Shown: in pieces, positions 34,004 to 42,282 of the stretch
Position numbering within the stretch: position 1 is the stretch's first letter
Layout: each line of letters opens with the position of its first letter
The notes under the pieces: generated by a model
Seen by the model: the letters and a program-made list of their open reading frames with translations, nothing else
The model's database searches: none
What the model was told of the DNA's origin: nothing
Translations under genes and position numbers: made by a program
Assembly: GCA_964602415.1 (NCBI GenBank)
Contig: CAZRQL010000026.1
Location: 1 to 42,282 of the forward strand
Direction of reading: 5' to 3'
Length of the DNA: 42,282 nt
Source: CAZRQL01 sp964602415
Lineage (GTDB): Bacteria; Bacteroidota; Bacteroidia; Cytophagales; Flammeovirgaceae

Positions 34004-35584
34004 CTAAGGTCTTGGTTCATAGGTGTTGCCCCTGACCTTTCTGATGTCAACTTGGGGCAAACTGGAGCCAAAATGACCATTGATGGCATTGATAACCACA
34101 TTGGCGATAAAAGCCTGTCCTTTGGGGCTTGGGTGCAAGCCATCGGCTGAAAACACCCCGGCAGGCCCTTGGTCGAAATACATAAGAAGAAATCCGCTAC
34201 CGTCGCGCTGCCCTCTGTCGCGCTTCAAAAGCCTGAACGCACTATTGAGGTCAGCCAAAGCCAAAAAAGACGAAATGGGGGTATTGTTGAGTAAGCCTTG
34301 GCTCTGGATGCGGCGTATCGAATTATTGAATTGATTCAGCCTTTGACTCAACAAGGCTAACTCCTCTACATCAAGCACAAACCTATCGGGAACAGGGTAA
34401 GCCTTTGGAACAGAAGTACCCCTGTCTGTTAGCACAACTTCTGTTTCGTGAATGATGCCCATACCTCTGCGGCGGACTCCCAAATTCACTCCACATTTTA
34501 CGATTTCACCCCTGCCCAAAGAGTCAAGAAAAGGCAGAAAATCATTGGTAACCACCTCAGTACCGGGTATAAACTGAGATAATGTCCCATCTCCGCGTTC
34601 TACGAGGAAGAAGTTATTGCCTCTTTTGAAGTAGTCGCGTTGCGGATAGCCTTGAAAAAAGTAGGCTCTGTTGATATTGTCGGCATCTATTGAGTTGAGT
34701 TCAAAAGGCTTATAGAAACCTTGCTCTGTGGCTTGGGTAAAATAAGGAAAATCAACAAATTCGGGGATGGTCAAAATCACCCCTTTGGCTCCACTTCTTC
34801 CCAATGCTTCTACCATAGCCCTCATCTGCAATTCGTAATCAATCTGAGTAGCCAAAAACTCTTTACCTCCTGAGCGCATGTAGTTGATAATATCACTTTC
34901 TCCCAACATGATAGAGAAAAAGGTAGGGTTTTTAGAAGTTGCATCTTCCAACACAGAAGATTGGCGGGGACGACTGGCTACCCTGAGATAAAATGGGTTG
35001 AAGAGCACATCAAACACGTCAGAGGTTCCTGTCGAAATGGCTTGTAGCATGGTAAGCCCGGGAATACCGAAGTTATTGAAGGGCTGTGTGTAACGCTCAA
35101 AATATTGCTGCGGGGTTTTGTCTGACTCGATAGGTTTGGGAACCAAAGGCAAACACGATGGGCCATCGCCTTGGAAGCCGGGCTCGTACAAAGGCCTGGA
35201 ATGAGGATTGTCAAACCTGAGTCTGCCTACATTGTAGCTTACCAACGGAGGGCCGTCTATGACCACCACACGCGACCAACCTATCTCTGTATTGACATCG
35301 GGAAATGGCAAATCACCTGTAGGCAAAGTAGAATCAGCCTGTTGGAAAGATTTGTATAGAAAATTGGGGTAGGCTGACTTTTGTCCCTCGGTATAAAGAG
35401 CGTCATCCATGTATCCGGCAGTAAAAGAGCCACCAAAAGCCACATAGTTTGAAAAATCAAGGCCGGGGGTCTCTATTTTTGTGGGCTTGGATATTCTGGA
35501 CTCTTCGGGCTTAAACTCATATTGTTTGCACCCAAAAAAGGCAAACCAAAGAGTAAAAAATAGTAAGTAAGTTTTTGTTCTCAT
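34004..35584 (-). CDS. SGNH/GDSL-type hydrolase lipoprotein
   Basis: 526 residues. The leader ends FFGC (Cys19), a likely lipobox. Block I reads AFGGSFTAGY with Ser53 as nucleophile (GGS instead of GDS). A GESD stretch in LGESDIINY sits where the GxND block is expected. Block V is complete: DGLHP with Asp481 and His484. The long insert between blocks is typical of large SGNH lipoproteins in this phylum. It probably cleaves an ester on the cell surface; the substrate is unknown. It follows the TonB receptor by 11 nt, so the two likely form an uptake and hydrolysis unit. Confidence 0.85.
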   Translation of the reverse strand: MRTKTYLLFFTLWFAFFGCKQYEFKPEESRISKPTKIETPGLDFSNYVAFGGSFTAGYMDDALYTEGQKSAYPNFLYKSFQQADSTLPTGDLPFPDVNTEIGWSRVVVIDGPPLVSYNVGRLRFDNPHSRPLYEPGFQGDGPSCLPLVPKPIESDKTPQQYFERYTQPFNNFGIPGLTMLQAISTGTSDVFDVLFNPFYLRVASRPRQSSVLEDATSKNPTFFSIMLGESDIINYMRSGGKEFLATQIDYELQMRAMVEALGRSGAKGVILTIPEFVDFPYFTQATEQGFYKPFELNSIDADNINRAYFFQGYPQRDYFKRGNNFFLVERGDGTLSQFIPGTEVVTNDFLPFLDSLGRGEIVKCGVNLGVRRRGMGIIHETEVVLTDRGTSVPKAYPVPDRFVLDVEELALLSQRLNQFNNSIRRIQSQGLLNNTPISSFLALADLNSAFRLLKRDRGQRDGSGFLLMYFDQGPAGVFSADGLHPSPKGQAFIANVVINAINGHFGSSLPQVDIRKVRGNTYEPRP

Positions 35585-35595
35585 AATTCAAACTT

Positions 35596-38355
35596 TTATT
35601 TCATCATTTGATCAAAGGTGAGCGAGACGTAGTATATCGCCCCGACGGTCGGACCGCCGTAAAAATGTTGAACACGGGTGTTCAATATGTTATTGGCACC
35701 AACTTTCACCACCGACTTAAACGAAGGAACGCGGTAGCTAAGCTGTAAATCAAATGTATTGAATGCAGGAACGGTTCCACTGGCAAATGTAGAATTCCAC
35801 TCTATCGCATCCTGCCATCTCCATGTGGCATTGAGACCTATATTTTTGTAAAGGTTTTTATTGCCAAAAGAAACGTTGGTTCTGTGCCTTGGGGTGTTGA
35901 ATGGGGCAACCAAGTCGTCTCTGTCTTCGCCCAAGTCAAAACTGGCTGCGGAATAATTCATAATTAGATGATAGCCGTGAGGAGTAGTATAGCCGAAAGT
36001 TCCTGCGCCTCCATAAGACTGTACCTTTGATTTTGAGTTGGAATAAATACCGTAAACGCGGTAAAAACCATCTACCAAGTTCTGAACATCGCCGCCGGGA
36101 TCCACAGTACCGTCAATAGAAGGAGAAGCTATCAACTTTGTGCCGATAAAATTCTCATATTCATTGTAATAGCCCGAAAGATCGAAAAAGAAACGATTGT
36201 TGAACAAGCCTTTGTAGCCCAACTCGTAAGAAGTTACAAACTCAGGTTTCAGGGTAGTGAACTCATAATTGCGCAGGGTCTCTCTAAATGAAGTGCTTTG
36301 CAAAGCCTGACGAGGATCCATGCCGGAATTGACTTCATTTTCAATCAATGCGGCGTATTCTCTGATAGAATTAAGTGTGTAAGCATCGGGACGGTTGGGG
36401 TTGTAGCGGTTGTAAACACCGGGTAGCCCTCCTACAAAAGTAAAGCGACCAAAATTTTCATCCACAAAAAACTCATACGGTGAAGGCATTCTAAACCCTG
36501 TTTGGTACATCACGCGAAAAGTGTGCAACTTTTTGAGGGTGTAAAGGATAGCGGCTCTGGGGGTAATACGGCCTTCTTCTATCTGAGAATTTTTGTCGTA
36601 CCTCACTGAGGCCATCAAGCGTAGGGCTTTGTTGGAAAACAAACTTTTCTGAAGCTGCAAATAGCCTCCGTACTCAATGAGTGAAATATCATTGCCCGAT
36701 GAATCGGGGAAAACCCTACCTTCTGTGTTGAGGTCGTAGTAACGATAGTGGCCTCCGACTTGCACTTCAACAATTCGCTTGGTAATGTGCGAAAAGTCGT
36801 ACATGCCTTCAGTATGAGCCATTGCAGAATAAAGTCCAAAATTGGAGCCAAATCTATTGCCTCCAATGGTTTTTCTTACTCTACTCAACTCATTGTCAAA
36901 GGGCTGTGTGCCCGGCAGTAACCTGCCTCTATCGGCAGCCTCGCGAGCAGCGCGGTGGGCGGTGGGTGCGTTGATGCCGGTATAGAGTTTGTTGAACTCG
37001 TTTTGATAGTCAAAAAACCACAACGAATTGCTTTTCCAAGCATTGTTGATATTGGCAGCCGTTGAGAGCAAATCGTAGGAGTCGTCTGTGTTTTCAAAGG
37101 AGTAGTAGCTCCTGATAAAGAAGTTTTTGCTTTTTATTTCTCCTATGTGTTGCTGTTGGGTAAGGTTGCGCAACTGGTAGCGTTGCATGCCGGTGTAGAT
37201 ACCCGATCCGCCGCCTATTCTATACGTGTAAGAGGCCGTAATTTTTTTGGTAACTCTGGCATGAAGAGAAAAATCTGCTTTGTAGTTACTCACAATATAG
37301 TCTGTGAGATCTCTTTCTTGGTAGCCGGTGCGGGCAATGGTGAGTTCGCGGTTGTCTATGATGTTGCGAATCCTTCCCGTAACCTCGTCGCCGTAGGTAT
37401 TGACTCCGTCATAGCGTGGGTCATCAAGTCGTCCCAAAAGAGGGTTATTGAGATTGGAGGCACTGGTAGCGTACCAGTCCACCCCTTGAAAATACGAGCC
37501 GTTTACTTTTACAGCGATTCTGTCCTTGAAGGCTTTGGCAAAGCGAATCGAACCTTCTCCTAAAAAGGCAACGTTGTTGTCAAATCCGTCTGTATGGTTG
37601 ACACCGCCTCTCACCATTGCACTAAGCCCTTGGTATTCAAAAGGGTCTTTGGTTTTCAGTGCCATCATGCCATTGAAAGCATTCAGACCGTAAAGTGCCG
37701 ATGCAGGGCCTGAGGTAACTTCCACGTTGTCAATATCCAATTCACTTGTTCCCATGAAATTGGCGAAGCCAATATTGAGGGAAGGCATAGCCATATCCAC
37801 ACCGTCCACGGTGGTAAGGAATCGGTTGTTGTGGGTGCTGTTGAAGCCTCTTGTGTTGTAGGTGCGGAAATTCATCCCTGAAGCCACGACATCTACGCCC
37901 CTCATGTGAGAGATAGCATCATAATAGTCAAAAGCTCCATACATCTGGGCATCAGCGTATTCCATTTTTTCTACCGAAGAAGGCACTCTCATAATGCTCT
38001 CTTTGACCCTTGAGGCCGTAATAACGACTTCTTGGCCGTAGATGGGTGCAGTCTCAAGCTCGGCATCAATGTACATCTCCGCCAAAGTGATGCTGTAATA
38101 CTGAGTTTTGAAGCCCACAAAAGAGACCACTACGACAAAAGGTCGCGCCTCTGTGGTTTTGAACTTGAATTGCCCCGAGGCATCGGAAGTCGTGCCAACG
38201 GGTTTGTCTTGGACAGAAATGTTTGCTCCCGTGATGGGCTGTCCGGTGTCTTTGTCTTTGATTGTGCCTGAAACGATGGTTTCTTCCTGAGCATATACTG
38301 CAAAGGAAATTAAAAGCACGCCCATGAAACAGAGTTGTGTAAAGGCTCTCATCAT
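35596..38355 (-). CDS. TonB-dependent outer-membrane receptor
   Basis: 919 residues. A signal peptide (about 1-22) is followed by a CarboxypepD_reg-like domain (about 27-110: VSGTIKDKDTGQPITGANISV) and a plug domain (about 115-230: EVVITASRVKESIMRVPSSVEKM, IDNVEVTSGPASALYGLNAFNG). A 22-strand-type barrel ends with an aromatic residue near the C-terminus (VSLTFDQMMK). No SusD partner is present, so it is not a SusC pair; such stand-alone receptors import iron chelates, cofactors or other small molecules. The paired SGNH lipoprotein suggests an ester-bearing ligand. A strong promoter lies upstream. Confidence 0.93.
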   Translation of the reverse strand: MMRAFTQLCFMGVLLISFAVYAQEETIVSGTIKDKDTGQPITGANISVQDKPVGTTSDASGQFKFKTTEARPFVVVVSFVGFKTQYYSITLAEMYIDAELETAPIYGQEVVITASRVKESIMRVPSSVEKMEYADAQMYGAFDYYDAISHMRGVDVVASGMNFRTYNTRGFNSTHNNRFLTTVDGVDMAMPSLNIGFANFMGTSELDIDNVEVTSGPASALYGLNAFNGMMALKTKDPFEYQGLSAMVRGGVNHTDGFDNNVAFLGEGSIRFAKAFKDRIAVKVNGSYFQGVDWYATSASNLNNPLLGRLDDPRYDGVNTYGDEVTGRIRNIIDNRELTIARTGYQERDLTDYIVSNYKADFSLHARVTKKITASYTYRIGGGSGIYTGMQRYQLRNLTQQQHIGEIKSKNFFIRSYYSFENTDDSYDLLSTAANINNAWKSNSLWFFDYQNEFNKLYTGINAPTAHRAAREAADRGRLLPGTQPFDNELSRVRKTIGGNRFGSNFGLYSAMAHTEGMYDFSHITKRIVEVQVGGHYRYYDLNTEGRVFPDSSGNDISLIEYGGYLQLQKSLFSNKALRLMASVRYDKNSQIEEGRITPRAAILYTLKKLHTFRVMYQTGFRMPSPYEFFVDENFGRFTFVGGLPGVYNRYNPNRPDAYTLNSIREYAALIENEVNSGMDPRQALQSTSFRETLRNYEFTTLKPEFVTSYELGYKGLFNNRFFFDLSGYYNEYENFIGTKLIASPSIDGTVDPGGDVQNLVDGFYRVYGIYSNSKSKVQSYGGAGTFGYTTPHGYHLIMNYSAASFDLGEDRDDLVAPFNTPRHRTNVSFGNKNLYKNIGLNATWRWQDAIEWNSTFASGTVPAFNTFDLQLSYRVPSFKSVVKVGANNILNTRVQHFYGGPTVGAIYYVSLTFDQMMK

Positions 38356-38413
38356 GTTTTTTTGGGTTTAGGTATAAATATAGGTTTTAAAACTTCGAAC
38401 TGAACTTAGTTTG

Positions 38414-38443
38414 CAAATGTATAAACTCAATGTTAAAATCCAA
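38414..38443 (-). promoter_or_regulatory. Bacteroidota-type promoter of the TonB receptor operon
   Basis: On the minus strand: TTG (38443-38441), exactly 19 nt, TACATTTG (38421-38414). It lies about 58 nt before the start codon at 38355. Confidence 0.6.
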
Positions 38444-38446
38444 CTT

Positions 38447-38468
38447 TTTTAAAACAATCGTTTTAAAA
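38447..38468. repeat. Perfect A/T-rich inverted repeat at the 3' end of scoB
   Basis: TTTTAAAAC-N4-GTTTTAAAA: 9-bp perfect arms, 4-nt loop. It overlaps the scoB stop codon and abuts the TonB receptor promoter. It could be a weak terminator for the thioesterase-scoB unit or a regulator site. Confidence 0.4.
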
Positions 38469-39119
38469 TTGCATTTCCGGTATCTGACCTTCTACCAAAA
38501 GTCTGCCTTCTGTGGCTGAAATAATTTCCTCAACGGAAACCCCCGGCGCACGTTCAACGAGCCTAAAGCCCCCTTCGGCCAACACATCCACCACCGCCAA
38601 CTCAGTAACAATCCTCTTCACACAGCGCAAACCCGTGATTGGCAACGTACACTCTTTGAGGAGTTTAGATTTCCCGTCTTTACTTCTGTGTTGCATGGCC
38701 ACTATGATATTTCGGGCAGAGGCCACCAAATCCATCGCGCCACCCATGCCTTTGACCATTTTGCCCGGTATTTTCCAGTTGGCTATGTCGCCGTTTTCGG
38801 ATACCTCCATCGCCCCCAAAATCGTGAGGTCTATGTGCTCCCCCCGAATCATGGCAAAGCTATCCGCCGAGCTAAACAGGCTTGCTCCTTTAATCATGGT
38901 AACGGTCTGCTTACCGGCATTAATCAGGTCGGCATCCACCTCTTCCTCTGTAGGAAAAGGCCCCATACCCAGAAGTCCGTTTTCTGATTGCAGCACCACA
39001 TGAATATTGTCAGGCAAATAATTGGCTACCAAGGTGGGAATACCGATACCCAAATTTACGTAGTAGCCATCTCTAACTTCTTTTGCAATTCTCTTTGCTA
39101 TTCCTTCTTTATCAAGCAT
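38463..39119 (-). CDS. scoB: 3-oxoacid CoA-transferase subunit B
   Basis: 218 residues, normal for the separate beta subunit. It has GIGIPTLVANYLP, the SENG block with the catalytic Glu46 (SENGLLGMGP) and GGAMDLVASARNI. Subunit B carries the active-site Glu that forms the CoA thioester; the enzyme moves CoA from succinyl-CoA or acetyl-CoA to acetoacetate or related acids. Subunit A normally sits directly upstream; here that place is held by a thioesterase gene, 6 nt away. Subunit A must be elsewhere. Confidence 0.92.
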   Translation of the reverse strand: MLDKEGIAKRIAKEVRDGYYVNLGIGIPTLVANYLPDNIHVVLQSENGLLGMGPFPTEEEVDADLINAGKQTVTMIKGASLFSSADSFAMIRGEHIDLTILGAMEVSENGDIANWKIPGKMVKGMGGAMDLVASARNIIVAMQHRSKDGKSKLLKECTLPITGLRCVKRIVTELAVVDVLAEGGFRLVERAPGVSVEEIISATEGRLLVEGQIPEMQF

Positions 39120-39125
39120 ATACGT

Positions 39126-39566
39126 TTATTTTTGTTCCAATTCATTAATTTTCTGCACCATCTGTTTGCTCAATTCGGTCTTGCGACGCTCTTTGAGGTC
39201 ATAACCTACCAACTGCGCCGAAAGCAAGGCCACGACAGCACCCGTTTTTTCGGACACTATTTTTGCATTCATGGTCATTTTGTGGGTTTGTAAGTCTTTG
39301 ACGCTGATACCTATATGAACTCTATCAGGATAAGATACAGGTGCTATGTTTTTGCAGTCTTGATACCCCACCACCAAAGCCAAGCCCTCATCAAAAAATC
39401 GTTGCATCTGCCCTATTTGCTCTAAATATTTGACCCTTGCATTTTCAAACCACCTGAAATAGTGGACATTATTGACGTGATAAGCCACATCCATTTCCCA
39501 AAATTCTACTTCGTGTATCCACACTACAGCGTATTGCTCCGCAAGGCTTTGCAGTTCTTCAGACAT
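39126..39566 (-). CDS. Acyl-CoA thioesterase (hotdog fold, 4HBT/YbgC-like)
   Basis: 146 residues. The hotdog block EMDVAYHVNNVHYFRWFENARVKYLEQIG has the catalytic Asp26 and HVNN (30-33). It should hydrolyse an acyl-CoA. It is followed after 6 nt by CoA-transferase subunit B, so the pair likely acts on the same acyl-CoA pool. No promoter consensus is found in the 243-nt gap upstream. Confidence 0.88.
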   Translation of the reverse strand: MSEELQSLAEQYAVVWIHEVEFWEMDVAYHVNNVHYFRWFENARVKYLEQIGQMQRFFDEGLALVVGYQDCKNIAPVSYPDRVHIGISVKDLQTHKMTMNAKIVSEKTGAVVALLSAQLVGYDLKERRKTELSKQMVQKINELEQK

Positions 39567-39809
39567 AATTTTTTAGTCTATAAGGCAGCAAATAAAAATA
39601 ATTTGAGTGAAAAGCAAAGATTTCAAAGCAGGAAATCAAATTTTGTAAAAAATACAATCTCAAGCACCGACTTATCCAACGGCCAAACAAACATTCGTTC
39701 AACAACTAAATTTTACCCCCAACAAATGAATTGATTTTCAATACCAAATTTGCCCGTTGATGTTGAGCTGCTAAGGCTGATAAATTCTTTTACTTTATTG
39801 ATTTTTAAT

Positions 39810-40769
39810 ATGAAACACTGGTTGAGTCATACCATAGGCTGGTTATTAGGCCTATTTTTCATCTATCTGGCCTTTAGGAATCAAGATTTTGAAACCATTT
39901 ACTCCTCTATCCAAACGGCAGACTACCGCTGGCCTATGCTTATTTTGGCCATAAGCATAGGGGTTCATTTCATCAGGGCTTGGCGTTGGGCGATGCTCAT
40001 TGAGCCGCTGGGGCAAAGGGTTTCTGTGTACCATTGTTTTTTGGGTATCATGGTGGGGTATGTGGTCAATTTGGGTGTACCGCGTTTGGGAGAGCTGACC
40101 CGCTGTGCAGTGGTGCAAAAAAACAACCCGCTGCCTTTCACCTCTTTACTGGGCACTGTCATCACCGAAAGGGCTGTGGATATAGCTTGTTTGCTGCTTG
40201 CTTTTGGCATGGCAGTGGCTTTGCAGTGGCAAAAAGTAGCCGATTTGACGCTTGTATTTATCTCTTCTTTTTGGCAAAAAATCTATCATTCCTTGCCGTT
40301 CTTGGTTGGCTTTGTCATAATGGTTGGGTTAGCCTTGTATTGGTTTTGGAAAATACGGCTCTTGAAAAAGACGGCTTCAAAACTGGCCAATATATGGTCG
40401 GGTGTGTGCAGTGTGCTACAACTTAGGCGACCTGTTTTATTTTTATTTCTCACGCTTGTTGTCTGGTGCGCATACTTTTTCATGACTTACCTCTGGTTTT
40501 TTAGCTTCAAAGAATCTGAGGGGCTTCCCTTGGTTGCGGGGCTGGTTTTTATGACTTTTGGCAGTTTGGGACGTTCCCTGCCCATTCAAGGCGGGGGAAT
40601 CGGTGCGTATCACTACGTCTTTACGCAAGTGGCACTGATTTATGGCATTTCTCAAAGTGTGGGCTTGGCAATGGCCACACTCAACCACGGCTTGCAAATC
40701 ATCTATTATTTGGTGGTGGGCACTCTCTGCGCCGCACTTTACGCATTTTCAAAGCCCGCTAAAACCTAA
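39810..40769 (+). CDS. Lysylphosphatidylglycerol-synthase-type TM domain protein (flippase-like)
   Basis: 319 residues, about eight membrane helices. The blocks RAWRWAMLIEPLG, YVVNLGVPRLGELTRCAVV and ITERAVDIACLLLA, and the later SLGRSLPIQGGGIGAYHY, match the UPF0104/LPG_synthase_TM group (the membrane part of MprF and related proteins). Members move or help assemble lipids and lipid-linked sugars; the substrate here is unknown. I chose the ATG at 39810; an in-frame start at 39750 would add 20 residues. The photolyase-related gene follows after 3 nt, so they share a transcript. Confidence 0.85.
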   Translation: MKHWLSHTIGWLLGLFFIYLAFRNQDFETIYSSIQTADYRWPMLILAISIGVHFIRAWRWAMLIEPLGQRVSVYHCFLGIMVGYVVNLGVPRLGELTRCAVVQKNNPLPFTSLLGTVITERAVDIACLLLAFGMAVALQWQKVADLTLVFISSFWQKIYHSLPFLVGFVIMVGLALYWFWKIRLLKKTASKLANIWSGVCSVLQLRRPVLFLFLTLVVWCAYFFMTYLWFFSFKESEGLPLVAGLVFMTFGSLGRSLPIQGGGIGAYHYVFTQVALIYGISQSVGLAMATLNHGLQIIYYLVVGTLCAALYAFSKPAKT

Positions 40770-40772
40770 ATT

Positions 40773-42242
40773 ATGAAAACCTTTTTGATTTTTCCCCATC
40801 AACTCTTTGAGCATATGGATTGTGAACGTGCGGTTTTGGTGGAAGATGAGTTGTTTTTTTCGCAGTATCCTTTTCACAAGCAGAAAATTGTCCTTCACAG
40901 GGCATCCATGAAATACTATCAACATTTTTTGCTGGCTCAAGGTATCGAAGTACACTATTTGGAAAACCAACCCTACGGCAAACTTGAGGGGGTCTTCAAT
41001 TGGCTCACATCAAAAAAAATAAGTCAAGTGCATGTTTTTGAGCCTAATGACTACCTGTTGGAGCGCAGGCTCAAAAGATACAGCCAAAAGTACGGTATCG
41101 AGTTAGTTGTTGAGCCAAGTGCTGGTTTTTTGTCTTCTGCACAAGAGGTGTTGGATATGCTTGGCAAAAAGAAATCTTATCTGATGGGCAGCTTTTACAT
41201 TTTGCAGAGAAAAAGGCTGGGGGTTTTGCTGACGCAAACAGGTGAACCACAGGGCGGAAAATGGTCGTTTGACACCGAAAACCGCAAAAAAGCCCCAAAA
41301 AACCTATCTCCGCCGCCTATGCCCGATTTTGACAATCAATTTGTCCAAGAGGCCATACAATACACAGAAAAGAGATTTCCCCACCATCTTGGGGAGGTTC
41401 GCGTTTTCCCCTATCCCACCACCCACGAGCAAGCCCGAAGCCAGCTTCAATTCTTTATTGACAAAAAATTGGCACTCTTTGGGGACTACGAAGATGCCAT
41501 GCTCAAAGATGAGCCTTTGCTTTACCACTCTGTGCTCACGCCCCCCCTCAATACAGGGCTTCTGACCCCCGGGCAGGTGCTATCAGCCGCACTTCAAGCC
41601 AACGACGCATCGCCTCTGCCCCTCAATTCGCTCGAAGGGTTTGTGCGTCAAGTGATTGGCTGGAGAGAATTTATGCGGGCGGTCTATCTGAAAGAGGGCA
41701 CGCACCAACGCCTCTCTAACTTTTGGCAACACAGCCGCAAGATGCCCTCAGCCTTTTACAGCGGACAAACCGGAATCGCCCCCATAGACCACTGCATCCA
41801 CAAACTGCTCAAAACAGGGTACTTGCACCATATAGAGCGGCTGATGGTATTGGGTGCTTTTATGAATCTCTGCGAAATAGAACCCGACGAGGTCTATCGC
41901 TGGTTTATGGAGCTTTTTGTGGATGCCTACGACTGGGTGATGGTCCCCAATGTGTACGGCATGAGCCAATACGCCGATGGAGGACTCATCACCACAAAGC
42001 CCTACATCTGCGGCTCAAACTATATCCTCAAAATGTCCGACTATCCGGCAGGGGAGTGGTGTGAAATATGGGATGCCCTCTACTGGCGGTTTGTTTACAA
42101 GCACCTCGAAGTCTTTGCCAAAAACCCCAGAATGTCTATGATGGCGGTCAGCGTCAAAAGAATGCCCCCCGAAAAATTGGAAAAACACCTGCACACAGCA
42201 GAGGCGTATTTGGAGCGATTGTTCAAATATACTATAAATTAA
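40773..42242 (+). CDS. Photolyase-related protein (FeS-BCP/CryPro clade)
   Basis: 489 residues. The N-terminal Rossmann part is followed by the FAD-binding helical domain with SLEGFVRQVIGWREFMRAVY, HHIERLMVLGAFMNLCEIEP, FVDAYDWVMVPNVYGMSQYADGG and TTKPYICGSNYI: the marks of the bacterial (6-4) photolyase/PhrB clade. Members of that clade carry a [4Fe-4S] cluster on four Cys. Here Cys341 (DHC) is in place, but the YCxxC pair is replaced by YPAGEW, the loop is short and only Cys430 remains near it. The cluster is therefore probably absent. The enzyme likely repairs UV lesions or senses light. It follows the flippase-like gene by 3 nt. Confidence 0.9.
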   Translation: MKTFLIFPHQLFEHMDCERAVLVEDELFFSQYPFHKQKIVLHRASMKYYQHFLLAQGIEVHYLENQPYGKLEGVFNWLTSKKISQVHVFEPNDYLLERRLKRYSQKYGIELVVEPSAGFLSSAQEVLDMLGKKKSYLMGSFYILQRKRLGVLLTQTGEPQGGKWSFDTENRKKAPKNLSPPPMPDFDNQFVQEAIQYTEKRFPHHLGEVRVFPYPTTHEQARSQLQFFIDKKLALFGDYEDAMLKDEPLLYHSVLTPPLNTGLLTPGQVLSAALQANDASPLPLNSLEGFVRQVIGWREFMRAVYLKEGTHQRLSNFWQHSRKMPSAFYSGQTGIAPIDHCIHKLLKTGYLHHIERLMVLGAFMNLCEIEPDEVYRWFMELFVDAYDWVMVPNVYGMSQYADGGLITTKPYICGSNYILKMSDYPAGEWCEIWDALYWRFVYKHLEVFAKNPRMSMMAVSVKRMPPEKLEKHLHTAEAYLERLFKYTIN

Positions 42243-42282
42243 GTGGTTTTATATTTTTTGTAGAATTAAATCCTTGAAAATC

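Overview
This window is a stretch of chromosome from a member of the Bacteroidota, probably a Cytophagales-type organism. The evidence is a GldF gliding-motility ABC permease, several families largely confined to this phylum (the IPExxxVDY protein, the DUF4837 lipoprotein, a CarboxypepD_reg-type TonB receptor, an eukaryote-like type 2 IleRS), almost no Shine-Dalgarno sequences, and several upstream regions that fit the Bacteroidota promoter consensus TTTG-N19-TAnnTTTG. It carries mostly core and housekeeping genes. I see no tRNA, rRNA, CRISPR array, prophage, insertion sequence or integration site.

Layout. 1-4.8 kb (+): the end of an unidentified gene, gldF, mutL, a heme-type ABC ATPase (hmuV-like) and an EnvC-like amidase activator. 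4.9-7.3 kb (-): dnaK and a small secreted protein. 7.4-8.8 kb (+): a DUF368 (PopT-type) membrane protein and an IPExxxVDY protein. 9-10.5 kb: nqrF (-) divergent from a Glu-Q-RS-like gene (+). 11.4-13.9 kb: tatA (-), a membrane Fe-S oxidoreductase (+) and birA (-). 14-16.4 kb (+): the rsfS-ftsH operon. 16.5-18.2 kb (-): a Crp-family regulator, a YHS protein and a DoxX protein in one block. 18.5-23.4 kb: a DUF4837 lipoprotein, an esterase, a lipoprotein, a 69-residue protein overlapping an outer-membrane protein, and an MBOAT acyltransferase. 23.4-26.7 kb (-): glutamate dehydrogenase, and a Fur regulator overlapping a polytopic membrane protein. 26.8-31.6 kb: a secreted transglutaminase-like protein (+) and ileS (-). 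31.8-38.4 kb (-): a GT35 glucan phosphorylase-like enzyme preceded by a small protein, then a TonB receptor with an SGNH lipoprotein. 38.5-39.6 kb (-): a thioesterase and CoA-transferase subunit B. 39.8-42.2 kb (+): an LPG-synthase-TM protein and a photolyase-related protein.

Themes. Several genes lack their usual partners here: gldF without gldG, nqrF without nqrA-E, scoB without scoA, an Hdr-type Fe-S membrane protein without a CCG-domain subunit, and an hmuV-type ATPase without permease. Several enzymes appear to have lost hallmark catalytic or cofactor residues: the MutL endonuclease site, the pyridoxal-phosphate lysine of the GT35 enzyme, Fe-S cysteines of the photolyase, and the EnvC zinc ligands. 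The Crp-YHS-DoxX block, with a clean 16-bp palindrome inside it and a 19-base homopolymer before doxX, is the best candidate for an uncharacterised small regulated system. I do not see a clearly novel multi-gene system; most of the window is ordinary.
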